64,000 nt of DNA from GCA-003244245 sp963823755 (GTDB lineage: Bacteria; Actinomycetota; Actinomycetes; Mycobacteriales; Pseudonocardiaceae): the NCBI GenBank assembly GCA_963823755.1, contig CAWGMP010000007.1, positions 496,001 to 560,000 on the forward strand. The letters run 5' to 3'. Under the pieces are notes generated by a model. It was not told the DNA's origin and did no database searches. It was given only the letters and a program-made list of their open reading frames with translations. The position numbers and the translations under genes are program-made. Shown here one piece after another: positions 20,254-29,217 of the stretch; position 1 is the stretch's first letter; every line of letters begins with the position of its first letter.

Positions 20254-21411
20254 TCATCCGATGACCGGCCCCGCGGACCCCACCCGACCCGACCCGCCCA
20301 GCACGCCCCGACTCAGCCCGAGGTAGAGCGCGGCGAAGTCGAACCTCAGGGCCAGCACCGCAGCGGCGCACGCCACAGCACCCGGGTCGCCCCGTCGCAC
20401 CCTCAGCTCCTCGTCTGCGGTCACCACATCGGCGCCGGGCAACGCCTCCAGCGCCGCGGCCCGCTCAGGCTCGCTGAGGGGATCGGCGAGCACCCCGAGC
20501 AACACCGTGCGGACTGCCGGCATACCACTTCGCGGCGCCGGTTCCTCGATCGGATCGTGAAATACGTCGGCCTCCCCGCAGGAGCGCGTTGCCTCCTGGC
20601 ACAACACGGGCAGCGCTGCCGCCTCGTGGAATCCCGCAACGTGCGCCACTACCCCCGCATGCGCGGCAAGCGCCCCGGCGCTGTGCCCGGCCACCGCGGT
20701 GGCCACTGGATCGGTACCCCACAGCAACGGCGTTCGTGCGGTCAGCCGCAACGCCAGTGATTTGGCAGGGTTGACGAATGACTCATGGGCGACGTGGTCA
20801 CGCTCGGCTTCGCGGTCCAGCTCGCCGGCCAGCGCCTCGGCGTCAACGGGTGACAACCCCAGCGTGTCCAGCAGCAACAGGCCGGCAGCCAGAGTGCGCG
20901 GCAGCGCTAGCCCCGGTGGTACTTCGATCCGGGGTACCACCAGTACCGATCGACCCGCGGCCGCGGCCGCTACCGGACCCTCGGCAGGCGCAGTGAGCAC
21001 CACCTGGGCCCCCCGGCGGACCGCACGGTCGATACCCTCCGCAAGCTCCCGGTCGCCGGGATCGGTGGTGTTGGCCAGCACGATATCCAGCGCGCCCACC
21101 CACATCGGGACCGACCGTGCCGTCACCACCGGCACCGGGCAGGACGGTCCGAGCAGCGCGAGCAACAACGGTGCGGCGGCCGGTGCCGCGCCCGGCCGGG
21201 TCAGCAACACCAGTGCACGCGGGCGTTCCCCGGCCAATCGCCGCAGGCCCGCCTCCTCTGCTGCATCGGCCACGGAGCGCACCTGGGCGCCCGCAGTCGC
21301 CGCGGCACGGAGCAACCCACCGGTGTCAGTGGCCTCCAGGCGTCCCGGGTCATCGAGCAGGTCGTCGTCACCGTGACTCCAGTGGAATTGGCCACGGTCG
21401 GGCTGCATCAC
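20254..21411 (-). CDS. SIS-domain (phosphoglucose isomerase-like) protein
   Basis: 385 residues, similar to Rv3256c between manA and manB in mycobacteria. It has the duplicated sugar-isomerase fold and a bifunctional PGI/PMI C-terminal type region. Glycine/alanine-rich strands and AGLLLLDTLGLSP are visible, but the catalytic residues of true phosphoglucose/phosphomannose isomerases cannot be assigned with confidence. It probably binds a phosphosugar in mannose metabolism. It overlaps the Trm112-like gene by 4 bp and ends 29 bp before manA, so the genes form an operon. Confidence 0.85.
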   Translation of the reverse strand: MMQPDRGQFHWSHGDDDLLDDPGRLEATDTGGLLRAAATAGAQVRSVADAAEEAGLRRLAGERPRALVLLTRPGAAPAAAPLLLALLGPSCPVPVVTARSVPMWVGALDIVLANTTDPGDRELAEGIDRAVRRGAQVVLTAPAEGPVAAAAAGRSVLVVPRIEVPPGLALPRTLAAGLLLLDTLGLSPVDAEALAGELDREAERDHVAHESFVNPAKSLALRLTARTPLLWGTDPVATAVAGHSAGALAAHAGVVAHVAGFHEAAALPVLCQEATRSCGEADVFHDPIEEPAPRSGMPAVRTVLLGVLADPLSEPERAAALEALPGADVVTADEELRVRRGDPGAVACAAAVLALRFDFAALYLGLSRGVLGGSGRVGSAGPVIG

Positions 21412-21662
21412 CCTGCTCCCAACCCGCCGCTACCGGCGATGCCGCCGTCCGCACCGTCCCCCCGATCGACGTCCGGCCCGGTCCCGGGCAACGCCTCGTC
21501 CAACAACAGCACCGGGATGCCGTCGGTCACCGGAAAGCTGCGCCCGCACGCGGTGCAGGTCAACGCATCGGCCTCCGGATCAGTCGAGGTGCCGCTGCGC
21601 AGTTCGGCATGCTCGGGGCACGGACACGCCAAGATCTCCATCAGCTGAGGGTCCAGGTCCAC
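21408..21662 (-). CDS. Trm112-family small zinc-ribbon protein
   Basis: 84 residues. Starts MDLDPQLMEILACPCPEH, has a second Cys pair in LTCTACGRSFPV, then DGIPVLLLDEA, the typical Trm112/YcaR pattern. Eukaryotic Trm112 activates methyltransferases; the bacterial role is unknown. It starts at GTG 21662, 17 bp after manB. The 4-bp overlap with the downstream SIS gene implies coupling. The acidic/Gly-rich tail (last 18 residues) looks disordered. Confidence 0.92.
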   Translation of the reverse strand: MDLDPQLMEILACPCPEHAELRSGTSTDPEADALTCTACGRSFPVTDGIPVLLLDEALPGTGPDVDRGDGADGGIAGSGGLGAG

Positions 21663-21679
21663 CGCGATCGTCGTCCTCC

Positions 21680-23128
21680 TCAGTTACCGGCGGCAGTTCG
21701 TGAGGAGCTACCAACCTCGCGCACCAGTGCCAACACCTCGTCACGCAACGCCTGGACCGCTGGGGTGTCGCGGGCTTCGATGTTCAGGCGCAGCAGCGGC
21801 TCGGTGTTCGATGGGCGCAGGTTGAACCACGAGCCGTTGGGGCACCGTACGGTCAGACCGTCGAGCTCGTCGAGCTCGACCCCGTCCCGCGCAGCGAACC
21901 GCTCCCGTACCGCGTCCATCCTGCCTCGCTGATCGTCGACCGTGGAGTTGATCTCACCGGATGCCGTGTAGCGGCTGAACTCGGCCATCACCGCCGACAG
22001 CGGGCGCTGCTGAAAACCGAGTGCGGCGAGTACGTGCAGGGCAGCCAGCATCCCGGAGTCAGCATTCCAGAAACTGCGAAAATAGTAATGTGCGGAATGT
22101 TCGCCCCCAAAGATCGCCCCAGTTTCGGCCATTCGCTGTTTGATGAACGAGTGGCCGACCCGGGTACGCACCGGTTGCCCACCGTACTCAGCGACGATCT
22201 CCGGAACAGCCTGCGAGGTGATCAGATTGTAGATCACCGTCGCACCAGGCTCGGTGGCCAGCTCCCGGATGGCGACCAACGCGGTGATAGCGCTGGGGCT
22301 GACCGGTTCACCGTGTTCATCGACCACGAAGCAGCGGTCCGCGTCGCCGTCAAAAGCCAGACCGAGATCGGCGCCGTGCGCACGCACGGCCGCCTGCAGG
22401 TCGACCAGGTTCGCCGGATCCAGTGGGTTCGCCTCGTGATGGGGGAAACTGCCGTCCAGCTCGAAGTACAGCGGGATGAGATTCACCGGCAGTCCCTCGA
22501 GGACCGCGGGCACGGTGTATCCACCCATCCCGTTGCCTGCGTCCACGACGACTCGAAGCGGCCGGATCCCGGACAGGTCCACCAGGGAGCGCAGGTACTC
22601 CGCGTAGTCACTCCGCATGTCCTGCTCGGTGCTGCAACCACCGCCCGGTCCTGGCTCGATCCCACGCTCGACCGCGACCCGGATCTCTGTCAGCCCGCTG
22701 TCCTGGCCGACCGGGGTCGCACCGGCACGGCATAGTTTGATGCCGTTGTAGCGGGCCGGATTGTGGCTTGCGGTGAACATCGCGCCTGGCAAACCGAGCC
22801 GTCCGGAGGCGAAGTAGAGCATGTCGGTGCTGGCCAGCCCGATCGACACGACGTCGAGACCGCGGCCGGTCACGCCTTGGGCGAACGCGCCTGCCAAGCC
22901 GGGTGAGGAGTCCCGCATGTCGTACCCGATGACCACTGCTCGAAGGGAGGACGAACCACCGCCATGTCCGACGGTCGAACCGTCTCCGCGCGCCACGGTC
23001 GAACCGTCCACGCGCACCACGAAGTCGGCAAAGGCCGCACCGATATCGCGCACGACCCCCGTGTCCAATTGTTCCCCGACGATACCCCGGATGTCGTAGG
23101 CCTTGACTATCGCTGACAGATCGGGCAC
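21680..23128 (-). CDS. manB: Phosphomannomutase/phosphoglucomutase
   Basis: 482-residue alpha-D-phosphohexomutase converting mannose-6-P to mannose-1-P (and possibly glucose-6-P to glucose-1-P) for GDP-mannose. The phosphoserine loop TASHNP, metal loop DGDADRC, sugar loop GEHSAHYYF and phosphate-binding RPSNTEP are all present. Near residue 40 there is an extra Gly/Ser-rich insert made by a 24-bp near-duplication (14-bp core ACGGTCGAACCGTC at 22971-22984 and 22995-23008). It should lie on the surface. Named by analogy with Rv3257c. Confidence 0.96.
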   Translation of the reverse strand: MPDLSAIVKAYDIRGIVGEQLDTGVVRDIGAAFADFVVRVDGSTVARGDGSTVGHGGGSSSLRAVVIGYDMRDSSPGLAGAFAQGVTGRGLDVVSIGLASTDMLYFASGRLGLPGAMFTASHNPARYNGIKLCRAGATPVGQDSGLTEIRVAVERGIEPGPGGGCSTEQDMRSDYAEYLRSLVDLSGIRPLRVVVDAGNGMGGYTVPAVLEGLPVNLIPLYFELDGSFPHHEANPLDPANLVDLQAAVRAHGADLGLAFDGDADRCFVVDEHGEPVSPSAITALVAIRELATEPGATVIYNLITSQAVPEIVAEYGGQPVRTRVGHSFIKQRMAETGAIFGGEHSAHYYFRSFWNADSGMLAALHVLAALGFQQRPLSAVMAEFSRYTASGEINSTVDDQRGRMDAVRERFAARDGVELDELDGLTVRCPNGSWFNLRPSNTEPLLRLNIEARDTPAVQALRDEVLALVREVGSSSRTAAGN

Positions 23129-23291
23129 TGCTCTCCCTTCGTCGGATCTGGCCCCGTCGAGTCCAGCAGACGACCCTCAACAAGCTTATCTGCGTCTCGA
23201 ACACACATGCGGTCAGCGTGGTTATCCGGATATCACCACCACACTGAGCCCGCTGAATTCGACCTGAACACCGATTGCGACAGCTGCGGGC

Positions 23292-23666
23292 TCAGTCGTC
23301 GACCGGGGGGAGCACCCGCAGGTGACCGCGACGACCGCTTCCGTTCGCCGGCCCGGCAGCAACCGGCTCCACCGGGCAGTCCATCCTGCCGGCCTCCCGT
23401 ACCGCCTCGGCCAATGCGGTGAGATCGTCCACCGACGGCTCCGGCTCGGCGAACTCGCCGTCGTGACGCACGACGTCCCAGCCTCGTGGAGCGGTCAGCC
23501 GCACCGCGTGCCGCTCGCACAGGTCGTAGGAATGTGGCTCACTGTAGGTGGCTAGCGGGCCCACCACCGCGGTGGAGTCGGCATAGACGAAGGTGAGGGT
23601 GGCAACCGCCGGGTTCGTGCACCCGGTTTTCGAGCACCGCCGCACGATGCGCACGGCCGGGACCAT
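23292..23666 (-). CDS. DUF3499 protein (Rv3258c-like)
   Basis: 124 residues from ATG 23666. A zinc-ribbon-like start (RRCSKTGCTNPAVATLTFVY) is followed by the family hallmark DSTAVVGPLATYSEPHSYDLCERH. Four Cys/His ligands suggest metal binding; function is unknown. It sits between manB and the divergent metallopeptidase-like gene, as in mycobacteria. The longer frame to 23711 overlaps the short direct repeats at 23731 less plausibly, so the internal ATG was preferred. Confidence 0.9.
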   Translation of the reverse strand: MVPAVRIVRRCSKTGCTNPAVATLTFVYADSTAVVGPLATYSEPHSYDLCERHAVRLTAPRGWDVVRHDGEFAEPEPSVDDLTALAEAVREAGRMDCPVEPVAAGPANGSGRRGHLRVLPPVDD

Positions 23667-23730
23667 AGCGCGCAACCCCCGACGAGTGCGGGAAGGCGCG
23701 CGGAGCACCACGCAGACCGGTGCGCTCCCG

Positions 23731-23775
23731 GCGTGGCCTCGCTAGCGGCGCAGTGGCGTGGCCTCGCTAGCGGCG
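23731..23775. repeat. 20-bp direct repeat in divergent promoter region
   Basis: GCGTGGCCTCGCTAGCGGCG occurs at 23731-23750 and again at 23756-23775, identical over 20 bp with a 5-bp spacer. Each copy contains the palindrome-like CCGCTAGCGG core on the complementary strand. It lies between the divergent DUF3499 gene and the gene at 23788. It is either a local duplication or a double operator. Confidence 0.55.
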
Positions 23776-23787
23776 TATTATCGACAG

Positions 23788-24273
23788 ATGGCGGTGACCC
23801 GGTTGGCCCGCTCGCGCCTGCGCAGAGGGCGGGACCGCCGCGGGCGCGGCGTTCGGGGGTTGCTGTTCCCCGCCACCCTGCCGGCGGCCCGTAGCCGCTC
23901 CGAGCGGTTCGACGCGATCGTGTTGGGTGCCCTCGAACCCATTGACGAGCGCTGGCATGCCGAACTCGGCAGGCTCGACGTCGCCGTCGATGAGGTGCCA
24001 GAGGTCACTGATTGCGATCCGGCGACAGTCACCTGGGGCAGTGACGTGGTGGAGGACGGCAATATCCCGCTGGCTCGACTGGTTCCGGCCGGAGTGAACC
24101 GCGCCGGCTTGCCTACCCGGGCCCGGATCGTGCTCTACCGGCGCCCGCTGGAGACGCGGGCACAAGACGGCGTTGACCTCTCCGACCTCGTCCATGAGGT
24201 ACTGGTCGAGCAGATCGCGAACTACCTGGGCGTCGATCCGGACATCATCGACGGACCTGGTGGAGCCGGCTGA
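23788..24273 (+). CDS. Metallopeptidase-family (zincin-like) protein, motif degenerate
   Basis: 161 residues, resembling Rv3259 and the PF06262 zincin-like family. Arg-rich N-terminus (RLARSRLRRGRDRRGRG), conserved FDAIVLGALEPIDERWHAEL, and a C-terminal HEVLVEQIANYLGVDP. Active family members carry HExxH; here the second His is replaced, so the zinc site looks incomplete and catalytic activity is doubtful. The 23758 GTG would lie in the repeat, so ATG 23788 was preferred. It diverges from the DUF3499 gene and converges with the large membrane-protein gene at 24295. Confidence 0.82.
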   Translation: MAVTRLARSRLRRGRDRRGRGVRGLLFPATLPAARSRSERFDAIVLGALEPIDERWHAELGRLDVAVDEVPEVTDCDPATVTWGSDVVEDGNIPLARLVPAGVNRAGLPTRARIVLYRRPLETRAQDGVDLSDLVHEVLVEQIANYLGVDPDIIDGPGGAG

Positions 24274-24294
24274 ACCACCGAGGTCGGCTCCCGG

Positions 24295-26610
24295 CTACCG
24301 GGGCGAGGGGCGCCGAGAGGGGAGCGCGGTGCCGGCGACCAGCAGCAACAGCGCGCCCTGGACGAGCAGGAGCGCAGTCCGGGCGACGTCCGAACGAACC
24401 ACCCGAACCTCGGCAGACGTCCCTGGGACCGGAACCGCAACCTGGTGCCCCCACCCTCGTACCACCGGCACCGGGTGGCCGTCCACGCTGGCCTGCCAAC
24501 CTGGTTCGTCGTTGGCCGCGACCACGAGCAACCTTCCCTCCGCTCCGGTCGCGACGCGCACTGCCACCCGCGGCGGTTGGGCAGGCGCCAGAACCCCAGT
24601 CACTCCAGGCTCGATAGGCGGGGCGGCCCCGGTACGCGCCTGGCCAGCCAGCGCCGGACCCAGCAGCTCAGCACCCGGGACAGGTCGGACTACCCGCAGC
24701 ACCGGTCTGCCGTCCTGAGTCCTGGGCGCAGGACGAGCCAACGATCCGGCCGCAGCGAGCGCACGGGCACCCTGCGCGACAGTGGGCAGCACCACGAACT
24801 GAACCCCAGTAGCGGCCACGTCGGCGATCGCGGCGGAGGTCTCGCCCGGTTGCCCGGCTCGCAGCGCAGCCGCCACCCGCTCCAGCCGGGCTCCGGTGGC
24901 CCGTAGCGGGGCGATGTCGTCGTCACCGAAGCGCGCGGTCCCCGACCGGGTCAGCCGGACCGGCTCGCCCTCAGCACCGACCACCAGCACAGACGTGTCA
25001 GCACGGGCCAGCTCAGCGACCAGCGAGGGAGCCAGCACCGGCAGACCGGCTGACGAGCCGGCCGCCAGGGGACCACTGACGCCCGCCACCACAGCTGCCG
25101 CTGACAACGCCGCGATCCCGACCCACGGCGTGACCGGCAACACCCTGCCCAGCCGGGTACGAACCCTCTGCGCACCGATCGCCCGCCGGATCGGCCGGCC
25201 CGTGCGGCCGGCCACCAAGGCCATCCACAGCAACCCGCAGCCGGCGAACAGCAGGGCACCCCCGGTGAATCCCGGCCGGGGATCACCACCTGCCAGTGGC
25301 CGCATCGGCAGGCGGGTCAGCAGCGCCACCGCGGTGGCGCCCAGTAGCACCAATCCCCCACCGGGCAACATTGCCCAGGAGGGTCGGATGACGAGCGCGA
25401 TGACTGCCGCGGCCACGACGGCCGCGCCCACCCACGGCATGGCTCCGGCACCTCCGGGGTCCAAGGCGAGTAGCCGCAACCAGCCAGGCACCTGCTCGGG
25501 TACCACCGCGCCTACCCCGTGCAGCAGCACACCAGGGCGCTGAATCACCACCGCCGGCCACGGTACGAGCAGCCCCAGCGGCAGGAGAACCACTGCGAAA
25601 AGACCGACCGCGCGACGCAGCGTCGTCACCCGGGGGGCCGGGACCACCACAAAGCCGATGAGTACGACCGTCAGCACCAACAGGTGCAGCAGCGGGGCGA
25701 ACGCGCCGATGACGGCGATGCCGAGCGCGGTGGCGGCCGCGGTGGACAACCAACCGCCAGATCGGCTGACCGCCCCACCCCGCAACACCGAGGCGACACC
25801 GGCCAGCACCAACGGCAGCAGCAGGTAGGCCACCACAACGTCCAAGCGGCCCTGGACGAGCGAAGCGATCGCCGGTGGGAGCAACGCGTACCCAGCCGCA
25901 GCCAGCGCGCGACGCTCGCGGCCGATCGGCAGGGCACGAGTAGCCCGATAGGCGGACAAGGCAGCCAACGGCAGCGCAGCCAGCAGCAGCAGCGACACCG
26001 CAACAGCCGGCGACCCCGCTGGCAGGCCGAGGATGCCGAGCACAGCCAATGCCGCAGGCGGAGGTGCCGCGCTGCCGCCTCCGACCGGGTGCCAGGAAGC
26101 CAGATAAGACGACCAGGTCTGCCCCAGGCTGTCCACCGGGAGCAGCCGGCCACCGGCCAGGTCCAGCGCCAACCGGTGGCGGTTCATCAGCAAGGCGAGC
26201 ACTGTCATCGCCGCGGTCAGCAGCGCGGGTGGGGACAGCGCAAACTCCCGGATGCGCGTGCCGACCCCGACGTCGTCCAACGCCAGCACGCTCGACGCGA
26301 TACCGCCAGCCGAGTCCTGCAGCTTTGCGTGGTCGGAGGCCTTGGGCAGCGGAGAGGGCCGGGACCGGACTCGGGTGCCGACCTCGCCTGCACCACGGCG
26401 GGCTGGGCCGCTGTCCGCTGTGCCGCTGTCCGCTGTGCCGCTGTCCGCTGTGCCGCTGTCCGCTGTGCCACTGCCGGCTGGACCGTCGCTTGCTGGGGTC
26501 TGAGGAGCTACCGGGGGAGCCGCCGGTGCTGCGACAGCGCTGGACCTCCGCGAGCCTGCCGCGAGGCGGGCATCGTCGTCACCGACGGGTGTCCCAGCAG
26601 TGCGCGACAC
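24295..26610 (-). CDS. Large multi-pass membrane protein (glycosyltransferase-associated C-terminal type)
   Basis: 771 residues. A low-complexity N-terminus of about 100 residues contains four GTADS repeats. It is followed by about 10 to 12 hydrophobic helices with aromatic-containing loops (VDSLGQTWSSYLASWHPVG), then an extracytoplasmic C-terminal part and a last helix (ALLLVQGALLLLVAGTAL). The arrangement resembles the membrane half of large actinobacterial glycosyltransferase proteins that carry an N-terminal GT2 domain; no GT2 motif is visible here. GTG 26610 follows an AAGGAGT site at 5-nt spacing. It is convergent with the gene at 23788. Function is unassigned; envelope glycan work is inferred only. 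Confidence 0.75.
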   Translation of the reverse strand: MSRTAGTPVGDDDARLAAGSRRSSAVAAPAAPPVAPQTPASDGPAGSGTADSGTADSGTADSGTADSGPARRGAGEVGTRVRSRPSPLPKASDHAKLQDSAGGIASSVLALDDVGVGTRIREFALSPPALLTAAMTVLALLMNRHRLALDLAGGRLLPVDSLGQTWSSYLASWHPVGGGSAAPPPAALAVLGILGLPAGSPAVAVSLLLLAALPLAALSAYRATRALPIGRERRALAAAGYALLPPAIASLVQGRLDVVVAYLLLPLVLAGVASVLRGGAVSRSGGWLSTAAATALGIAVIGAFAPLLHLLVLTVVLIGFVVVPAPRVTTLRRAVGLFAVVLLPLGLLVPWPAVVIQRPGVLLHGVGAVVPEQVPGWLRLLALDPGGAGAMPWVGAAVVAAAVIALVIRPSWAMLPGGGLVLLGATAVALLTRLPMRPLAGGDPRPGFTGGALLFAGCGLLWMALVAGRTGRPIRRAIGAQRVRTRLGRVLPVTPWVGIAALSAAAVVAGVSGPLAAGSSAGLPVLAPSLVAELARADTSVLVVGAEGEPVRLTRSGTARFGDDDIAPLRATGARLERVAAALRAGQPGETSAAIADVAATGVQFVVLPTVAQGARALAAAGSLARPAPRTQDGRPVLRVVRPVPGAELLGPALAGQARTGAAPPIEPGVTGVLAPAQPPRVAVRVATGAEGRLLVVAANDEPGWQASVDGHPVPVVRGWGHQVAVPVPGTSAEVRVVRSDVARTALLLVQGALLLLVAGTALPSRRPSPR
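26410..26469. repeat. 15-bp minisatellite, four perfect copies
   Basis: The unit GCTGTCCGCTGTGCC is repeated four times without change, encoding GTADS repeats in the N-terminal tail of the membrane protein on the minus strand. Copy number could vary by slippage without changing frame, because the unit is 15 bp. Confidence 0.85.
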
Positions 26611-26697
26611 GCCGACTCCTTCCTTGTCCATCCCCGATTGGTGGGCACACGGTAACGTCCCCGGGCAACCGGAGCGGACTCCGGGCAACGAGCTACC

Positions 26698-26997
26698 TCA
26701 GATCACTCGATGTTTGAGTCTGCGTCGCTCCCGCTCCGACAGCCCACCCCAGATACCGAACCGCTCATCGAACGCCAGCGCATATTCCAAGCACTCGGTT
26801 CGGACCTCGCAGCCTGCGCAAATCCGCTTCGCCTCCCTGGTCGATCCGCCCTTCTCGGGGAAGAACGCTTCCGGATCCGTCTGGGCGCACAACGCCCGTT
26901 CCTGCCAGTCAGGCTGGCCGACCCCGTCGAACAGGTCGTGGTGAGGCTGACATTCAACCCCCCGATCCGCAGGCCAACTGCTGACCATCTCATCCAT
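26698..26997 (-). CDS. whiB2: WhiB-family iron-sulfur transcription regulator (WhiB2/WhmD type)
   Basis: 99 residues. Four cluster-binding Cys at 37, 60, 63 and 69 (Cys-x22-Cys-x2-Cys-x5-Cys), the GIWGG turn at 81-85, and a basic DNA-facing tail RERRRLKHRV. An extra Cys16 is outside the cluster pattern. WhiB2/WhmD proteins bind a 4Fe-4S cluster and control septation; the position next to the fbiA/manB region agrees with Rv3260c. ATG 26997 follows AGGAGG about 10 nt upstream. Subfamily is assigned by context and size. Confidence 0.94.
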   Translation of the reverse strand: MDEMVSSWPADRGVECQPHHDLFDGVGQPDWQERALCAQTDPEAFFPEKGGSTREAKRICAGCEVRTECLEYALAFDERFGIWGGLSERERRRLKHRVI

Positions 26998-27377
26998 GGC
27001 GGTCCGCCCTCCTCGCCATAGAGTTCCTCCCCGGTTCGCCGCCTCCCCGGACTGTGGGGCCGGAGAATAACAAGCTTGTGATTACACCTCTGCCATCGGG
27101 GATGCAAGTTCTTGAGCCGTTGCAGGGCGATTGCCCAGCGTGTCGCCATTGACACGCCGCGTAGCCATCGTCCATGCCGGCCGCAGATCTCCCGCGGTGG
27201 GGAGGCTCTGACTGTGACACGCTGCACCCGTGCGCAGTCATGAACCGACCAGTAGTCGAACCCTGGGTAGCCCTCGACCACGGCAACGTCTTCGCACCAC
27301 GCTCACCTTCTCCGTGCACCTGCTCTCGACGACGTCCTGTTGCTGCGTTTCGGATCACGCTGAGCGAGAGTGAGTCT
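26998..27377. promoter_or_regulatory. Divergent whiB2 / M50 protease regulatory region
   Basis: 380 bp without a convincing gene. Near 27065-27090 there is an AT-rich patch (GAATAACAAGCTTGTGATTACA) that on the minus strand would give a plausible whiB2 promoter with a TATTCT-like -10. This is tentative. Candidate reading frames across the rest have no recognisable protein and were not called. The region is longer than its neighbours, in keeping with tight control of whiB2. Confidence 0.35.
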
Positions 27378-28127
27378 GTGCGTACCACTGGCCTGGCCCC
27401 CAGCCCCCTGTTCCTGCTGCTGGTCGCCGCCACCGTGGTCGGCGGCGCGCTCGCGGCTCTGACCACCGGCCCGGCCCACACCGCCGGCGTGGTATTCCTG
27501 GTCCTCGGCGGCTGGGCGGTCGCGCTGTGCCTGCATGAGTTCGGGCACGCCCTGACGGCCTACCGGGGCGGCGACCGCTCGGTGCGCGCCAAGGGCTACC
27601 TCACCCTCGATATCCGGCACTACACCGACCCGGTGATGTCGTTGCTGCTGCCCTTGGTGCTGCTCGCCTTCGGTGGGATCCCGCTGCCCGGCGGCGCGGT
27701 GTGGATCAACCGGGCGGCGCTGCGGTCGCGAGCGGTCGCGTCGGCGGTGTCACTGGCCGGTCCGCTGACCAACCTGGCGCTGGGGGCCGCAATCACCGCC
27801 GTCGTCGCCACCGACACGATCCCGGACGGGCTTGCTGCCGGGCTGTCCTATCTGGCCCTGGTGCAGGTGCTCGCGTTCGTCCTCAACATCCTGCCGGTGC
27901 CCGGACTGGACGGGTTCGGTGTGCTGGAACCCTACCTGCCTGCGCAGGTTCGCCGATCCGCGAGCAACCTCGGATGGTATGCCCCTTTACTCCTCTTCGT
28001 TGTGATCATCGGTGTGCCCGCGGCGGGAAATGCCCTGTTCGGTGCCGGCTTCGCGGTCTTCGCCGCGTTCGGTGGTGATCCGCTGGCAGCCGGCGACGGC
28101 CTCCGGGAATTCCTGTTCTGGCACTAA
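27378..28127 (+). CDS. M50 site-2 protease family zinc metalloprotease
   Basis: 249 residues, multi-pass membrane. The first helix is followed by the zinc motif HEFGH in the second, and the partner motif appears late as NILPVPGLDGFGV (the Asp ligand in LDG). This is the compact Rip-like group without PDZ domains. Such proteases cut membrane-bound regulators within the bilayer; the substrate is unknown. GTG 27378 was chosen because the 68 in-frame codons upstream are unlike the family. It diverges from whiB2. Confidence 0.92.
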   Translation: MRTTGLAPSPLFLLLVAATVVGGALAALTTGPAHTAGVVFLVLGGWAVALCLHEFGHALTAYRGGDRSVRAKGYLTLDIRHYTDPVMSLLLPLVLLAFGGIPLPGGAVWINRAALRSRAVASAVSLAGPLTNLALGAAITAVVATDTIPDGLAAGLSYLALVQVLAFVLNILPVPGLDGFGVLEPYLPAQVRRSASNLGWYAPLLLFVVIIGVPAAGNALFGAGFAVFAAFGGDPLAAGDGLREFLFWH

Positions 28128-28219
28128 CGGCTCATCGGAGGACCACCCCAGTCGCCGACCGCACGGCATCGGGATAACGTCACAGTGTCGAAAACGACTG
28201 ATCCGGGGATGGGCAACAG

Positions 28220-29209
28220 ATGGGTGTCACAGCTCGACTGGACGACTTCCAGCGGCGTCATACCTGGTTGGGCTTCCCGCTGGGGGTGGTGTACAAGTTC
28301 ATCGACGACCAGGGCGGTTACCTCGCCGTCCTGATCACCTACTACAGTTTCGTCTCGCTGTTTCCCGGACTGCTCTTGCTGGTCAGCGTCCTCGGCTACA
28401 CGCTGCAGAACGACCCCAGTCTGCAGCAGGCGCTGCTCGGCTCGGCGCTGCAGCAATTCCCGATCATCGGGCCGCAGCTGCAGCAGAACGTCAGCTCGAT
28501 CCACGGCAGCGGCCTGGGTGTAGTCCTGGGCATCCTCGGCGCGGTCTACGGCGGGCTGGGTGTCTCAGTCGCGATCCAGACGGCGTTGAACCGGGTCTGG
28601 GCGGTGCCCCGTTATGCCCGTCCCGACCCGGTGCTCTCCCGGCTACGCGGCCTGGTGTTGTTCATCCTGATTGCGGCAATCGTGCTGATAACCACCGCGC
28701 TGGCCGCGATCGGCCCAGTGGCTGCCGCATTCGGCTCCGGTGCCGGCATACGTATTGCGGCGATCGCCGTCTCGATGATCGTCGACGTGGGCGCGTTCCT
28801 CGTCATGTTCCGGGTGTTGACAGCCCGCGACATTCCGCTGGCTGACCTCATGCCCGGTGCGGCCGGCGCCGGTATCGCGGTTCAGGCGCTGCAAATCATG
28901 GGCGCGTTGTTCGTCAGTTACGAGCTCAACGGCGCCTCACAGATCTACGGTGTTTTCGGGCTGGTTCTGGGGTTGCTGACCTGGCTGTACCTGCAGGCGG
29001 TCATCGTGGTCTTCTGCGCAGAGGTCAACGCGGTGCGGGCGCGCCGGCTGTGGCCCCGAAACCTGCTGACACCCTTCGTCGACGACGTCGCGCTCACCCC
29101 CGCAGATCGGGCCTCCTACCGTTCATACGTGGACTCAGAGCGCTTCAAGCCCTCCCAGCGGGTGAAGACCACATTCGATCACCAGCCCTCGGCGAACGAC
29201 AACTCCTGA
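28220..29209 (+). CDS. YihY/BrkB-family inner membrane protein
   Basis: 329 residues with about six membrane helices, including LITYYSFVSLFPGLLLLVSVLG near the start and VLGLLTWLYLQAVIVVFCAEVNA near the end, the family hallmark with conserved charged EVN. The charged C-terminal 60 residues are cytoplasmic. YihY proteins are of unsettled function; the old ribonuclease BN name is not correct. It starts at ATG 28220 and ends 8 bp before fbiA, so cotranscription is likely. Confidence 0.93.
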   Translation: MGVTARLDDFQRRHTWLGFPLGVVYKFIDDQGGYLAVLITYYSFVSLFPGLLLLVSVLGYTLQNDPSLQQALLGSALQQFPIIGPQLQQNVSSIHGSGLGVVLGILGAVYGGLGVSVAIQTALNRVWAVPRYARPDPVLSRLRGLVLFILIAAIVLITTALAAIGPVAAAFGSGAGIRIAAIAVSMIVDVGAFLVMFRVLTARDIPLADLMPGAAGAGIAVQALQIMGALFVSYELNGASQIYGVFGLVLGLLTWLYLQAVIVVFCAEVNAVRARRLWPRNLLTPFVDDVALTPADRASYRSYVDSERFKPSQRVKTTFDHQPSANDNS

Positions 29210-29217
29210 TCACGGGC

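Noticed and set aside
26410..26469. CRISPR-like or mobile repeat
   Set aside because: A 15-bp minisatellite in frame within a coding sequence, without spacers.
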